Shown here piece after piece: positions 62,334 through 64,000 of a stretch of 64,000 bases of DNA. A program made the position numbers and the translations under genes. The notes under the pieces were generated by a model. It was not told where the DNA came from. It saw only the letters and a program-made list of their open reading frames with translations, and did not search any database. Origin of the DNA: AP-15 sp963846635 (GTDB lineage Bacteria; Pseudomonadota; Alphaproteobacteria; ATCC43930; CGMCC-115725); the NCBI GenBank assembly GCA_963846635.1, contig CAWJXM010000034.1, forward strand, positions 53,854 through 117,853, given 5' to 3'. Positions within the stretch are counted from its first letter, which is position 1. Each line of letters starts with the position of its first letter.

Positions 62334-63092
62334 ATGAAACTTAACAAATCAATGATAGCGGCGGTGGCCGTTATTTGCTTTGCAACGATGATGGCGGGTG
62401 GCGAGCGCGCCAATGCCGGCCTGTGCCCGACGACCGGAACCTTCGCCAACTTGGAAGCCGCAGGTTCTTGCACAATCGGCGACAAGACCTTCAGCAACTT
62501 CACCTACAGCTCATCGGAGACGGGCTGGGCCAGCCCAGTGCCGGCGACAGCCTTCGACTATACAACGATAAACGACGTTAACAACGAATGGGGTTTCGAT
62601 TTTACCTTCCCGCTCACCGCCGGCTCCGACCAGTCGAACGATATCGCATTGGGCTATACGATAGCGGTGACCAGCGGCGCAGCGCTGATCGACAGCCTGG
62701 AAGACGGGCCGATTACCGGAAGTATTAAGGGCACGGGTGCCGCTTCGGTGGGCGAGACCTACTGCCTCGGCGCCTCTACGACTGTGGGCTGCCCTAAGGG
62801 AGATCTAGGCGTATTGGGAGCCTCGCTGCCGAGTGCACCCGAAGATAGTGTCACGGTGCCTGGTGAGAATTGCTTGCTCGACACCGGCTGCCCGTTCTTC
62901 GATGTCAGTGAGATTGCAATCACCAAAGACCTTATCGTCAGTGGTGGTAGAGACGGCAGCGCCTCACTGAGCATCCTCGTCAACACCGTAGACCAGGCAA
63001 CCGTCCCCGAGCCGGCGTCGCTGAGCCTCCTCGGCGTCGGTCTGTTCGGCATCGGCGCCTTCCGCCGGTTCCGCAAAGTAACGGCATCTTAG
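62334..63092 (+). CDS. PEP-CTERM sorting-domain protein
   Basis: The ATG at 62334 gives 252 residues: a signal peptide (MKLNKSMIAAVAVICFATMM, cleavage after ANA), a secreted Ser/Thr/Gly-rich body with paired Cys residues (LCPTTGTF, SCTIGDK, YCLGASTTVGCPK, NCLLDTGCPFF) and the sorting tail. The tail is VPEPASLSLLGVGLFGIGAF followed by the basic RRFRK, which exosortase would cleave at the PEP motif. An earlier in-frame start exists at 62232 but lies upstream of the sigma-54 promoter, so the 62334 start is preferred. The protein is probably secreted or anchored in the EPS matrix. Confidence 0.9.
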   Translation: MKLNKSMIAAVAVICFATMMAGGERANAGLCPTTGTFANLEAAGSCTIGDKTFSNFTYSSSETGWASPVPATAFDYTTINDVNNEWGFDFTFPLTAGSDQSNDIALGYTIAVTSGAALIDSLEDGPITGSIKGTGAASVGETYCLGASTTVGCPKGDLGVLGASLPSAPEDSVTVPGENCLLDTGCPFFDVSEIAITKDLIVSGGRDGSASLSILVNTVDQATVPEPASLSLLGVGLFGIGAFRRFRKVTAS

Positions 63093-63298
63093 CGGATCGT
63101 GACCAGCTGGTTCAGGTTTGGGTTCGCTAACAGGGGCGACTTCGTGCAGGTGAGCAACAACGGCTGAGCCGATCGTGAAGTCGAGCCTGATCCCGTCGAG
63201 GCGGCCCGGCTCTGCGGCGCCAATATAGCCGGTCTCGACGGACCCGATCCGGTTCTTTTGCGGCCACTGCGGACGACAGCGTCCCAGTGGCTCGCGGC

Positions 63299-63520
63299 CT
63301 ATTTAGCGGCAGCCAAGCAAGCGCGCAGATCATCGCGCTCATCTTCGTAATCGTCCATCGTTCGGTGTAAAATATTATCAGGCGGCAACTCTCGCAGGGC
63401 CTGCGTGATTTGTTTTATCGTCGCATCATCGTAAGCGACTGGTGTGGGGCATTGACAGACCGAGGACCCCATGCGGCTGCACGCGGTGGTGAGCAAAATC
63501 ACCGCGCCGGTCGCTGCCAA
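63299..63520 (-). CDS. Small spanin-like lipoprotein, start unresolved
   Basis: The end of a long minus-strand frame reads GAVILLTTACSRMGSSVCQC then PTPVAYDDATIKQITQALRE and LPPDNILHRTMDDYEDERDD before a stop at 63299. A hydrophobic run ending in Cys, then a C-P-x-P-V-x-Y motif and a short helix with L-P-P-D, resembles phage Rz1-like outer-membrane spanin subunits and related small lipoproteins. The only start near the signal is TTG 63520, with no basic residues after it, and an in-frame triple repeat lies just upstream. No other phage lysis gene is near. Confidence 0.4.
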   Translation of the reverse strand: MAATGAVILLTTACSRMGSSVCQCPTPVAYDDATIKQITQALRELPPDNILHRTMDDYEDERDDLRACLAAAK

Positions 63521-63526
63521 TCCGAT

Positions 63527-63580
63527 CTCTTCGCCAATCCGATCCTCTTCGCCAATCCGATCCTCTTCGCCAATCCCATC
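63527..63580. repeat. Three tandem copies of an 18-bp repeat
   Basis: The unit CTCTTCGCCAATCCGATC occurs three times head to tail; the third copy differs by one base. On the minus strand it encodes DRIGEE repeats in frame with the spanin-like protein. Confidence 0.9.
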
Positions 63581-63939
63581 GTATTCCCCCAACCCAGCAC
63601 CAACGTGCCGGCACGCGTAATATCGGGCAAGTGGAAGAGCAAGCCGGGCCTGTCTCAGATCGGGCATGCGCCGATATCTTTTATCACCAGCACCTCCCTC
63701 CTTGGGTTGGCGGATGCAGCGATCTGCCGATGAACGGGAGTGAGGTGGTATTGAGCTACGGCAGAGGCGATGCTGGGTCCATTTTTGATGACCGAAGGCC
63801 TGGCAGCCGGTCGCTTGCGGTGTTGGTGATCTTGGGTTGCCCTCGGTGCTGACCAAACCGGCGTGGGCGAGGCGGCGGGCCGGGCGCTTCCCAAACGGCT
63901 TGGCGTAAGCGGCAGAACACGCTATCAATGGTTGGCCTC
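63581..63939. other. Gene-free stretch before tRNA-Thr
   Basis: I see no convincing gene. Long frames on the minus strand are low-quality continuations of the spanin-like frame. Confidence 0.35.
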
Positions 63940-64000
63940 GCCCCGGTAGCTCAGCGGTAGAGCAACCGCTTCGTAAGCGGTAGGTCGTTGGTTCAAATCC
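63940..64000 (+). tRNA. tRNA-Thr (anticodon CGT), cut by window edge
   Basis: Acceptor 5' strand GCCCCGG, D-arm AGCTCAGCGGTAGAGC, anticodon arm ACCGC-TTCGTAA-GCGGT giving anticodon CGT, and the start of the T-arm (TTGGTTCAAATCC) are visible. The 3' acceptor strand lies beyond the window. Confidence 0.9.

Overview
The window is high-G+C, tightly packed bacterial DNA. It most likely comes from an alphaproteobacterium, possibly Rhodospirillales-like. This rests on the secG-pyrG pair, the purS-purQ-purL-bolA-grxD cluster, a remnant of a 5-aminolevulinate synthase (C4-pathway hemA) and a PEP-CTERM/PrsK-PrsR-PrsT system. The exact lineage is inference.

Layout. 1-5.1 kb (minus strand): pyrG (cut by the window edge), secG, a VOC protein, a class III nucleotide cyclase, a FlK-like thioesterase, a DUF1989 protein and a small membrane protein. 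5.2-6.8 kb (plus): an amidase overlapping a small lipoprotein gene, followed by a decayed hemA 5' end. 7.4-15.8 kb (plus): a PEP-CTERM-associated cassette of sugar transferase, PrsK, PrsR and PrsT. 16-20.5 kb: an unrecognised protein with an internal duplication, a DUF3108 protein, a second amidase and a CHAP-domain protein. 20.7-29.1 kb (minus): two MoeA-type genes (one fused to a periplasmic-binding-like domain), a cystathionine gamma-synthase/lyase family enzyme, grxD, bolA, purL, purQ (broken by two indels) and purS. tRNA-Glu and a decayed excisionase/tRNA-Gln region follow, then tex.

32.8-43.3 kb is an accessory zone. It holds IS256, ISNCY, IS21 and Tn5-like IS4 remnants and two IS copies with exact inverted repeats and target duplications. 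It also holds a glutathione S-transferase, a frameshifted molybdenum hydroxylase large subunit, an isochorismatase-resolvase hybrid remnant, small membrane proteins and a decayed TetR gene. 43.3-46.2 kb carries a luciferase-like monooxygenase, an alpha/beta hydrolase and a response regulator. 46.2-47.9 kb is a patchwork of gene fragments. 48.2-56.3 kb encodes a large cytoplasmic signalling system: a kinase with about twelve HAMP units, a triple-receiver protein probably split from it by a frameshift, and a hybrid kinase. 57-61.8 kb carries pccB, denD, otnI and a frameshifted family 2 glycosyltransferase. The end holds a PEP-CTERM protein gene behind a textbook sigma-54 promoter, a small spanin-like lipoprotein frame and the start of tRNA-Thr.

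The clearest functional thread is PEP-CTERM. The cassette at 7.4-15.8 kb encodes the kinase and the sigma-54 activator, and a target gene about 46 kb away has a GG-N10-GC promoter with an upstream dyad. No exosortase is in the window. The second thread is damage: many otherwise well-conserved genes are interrupted by single-base indels. This points either to ongoing decay around insertion sequences or to residual sequencing error.
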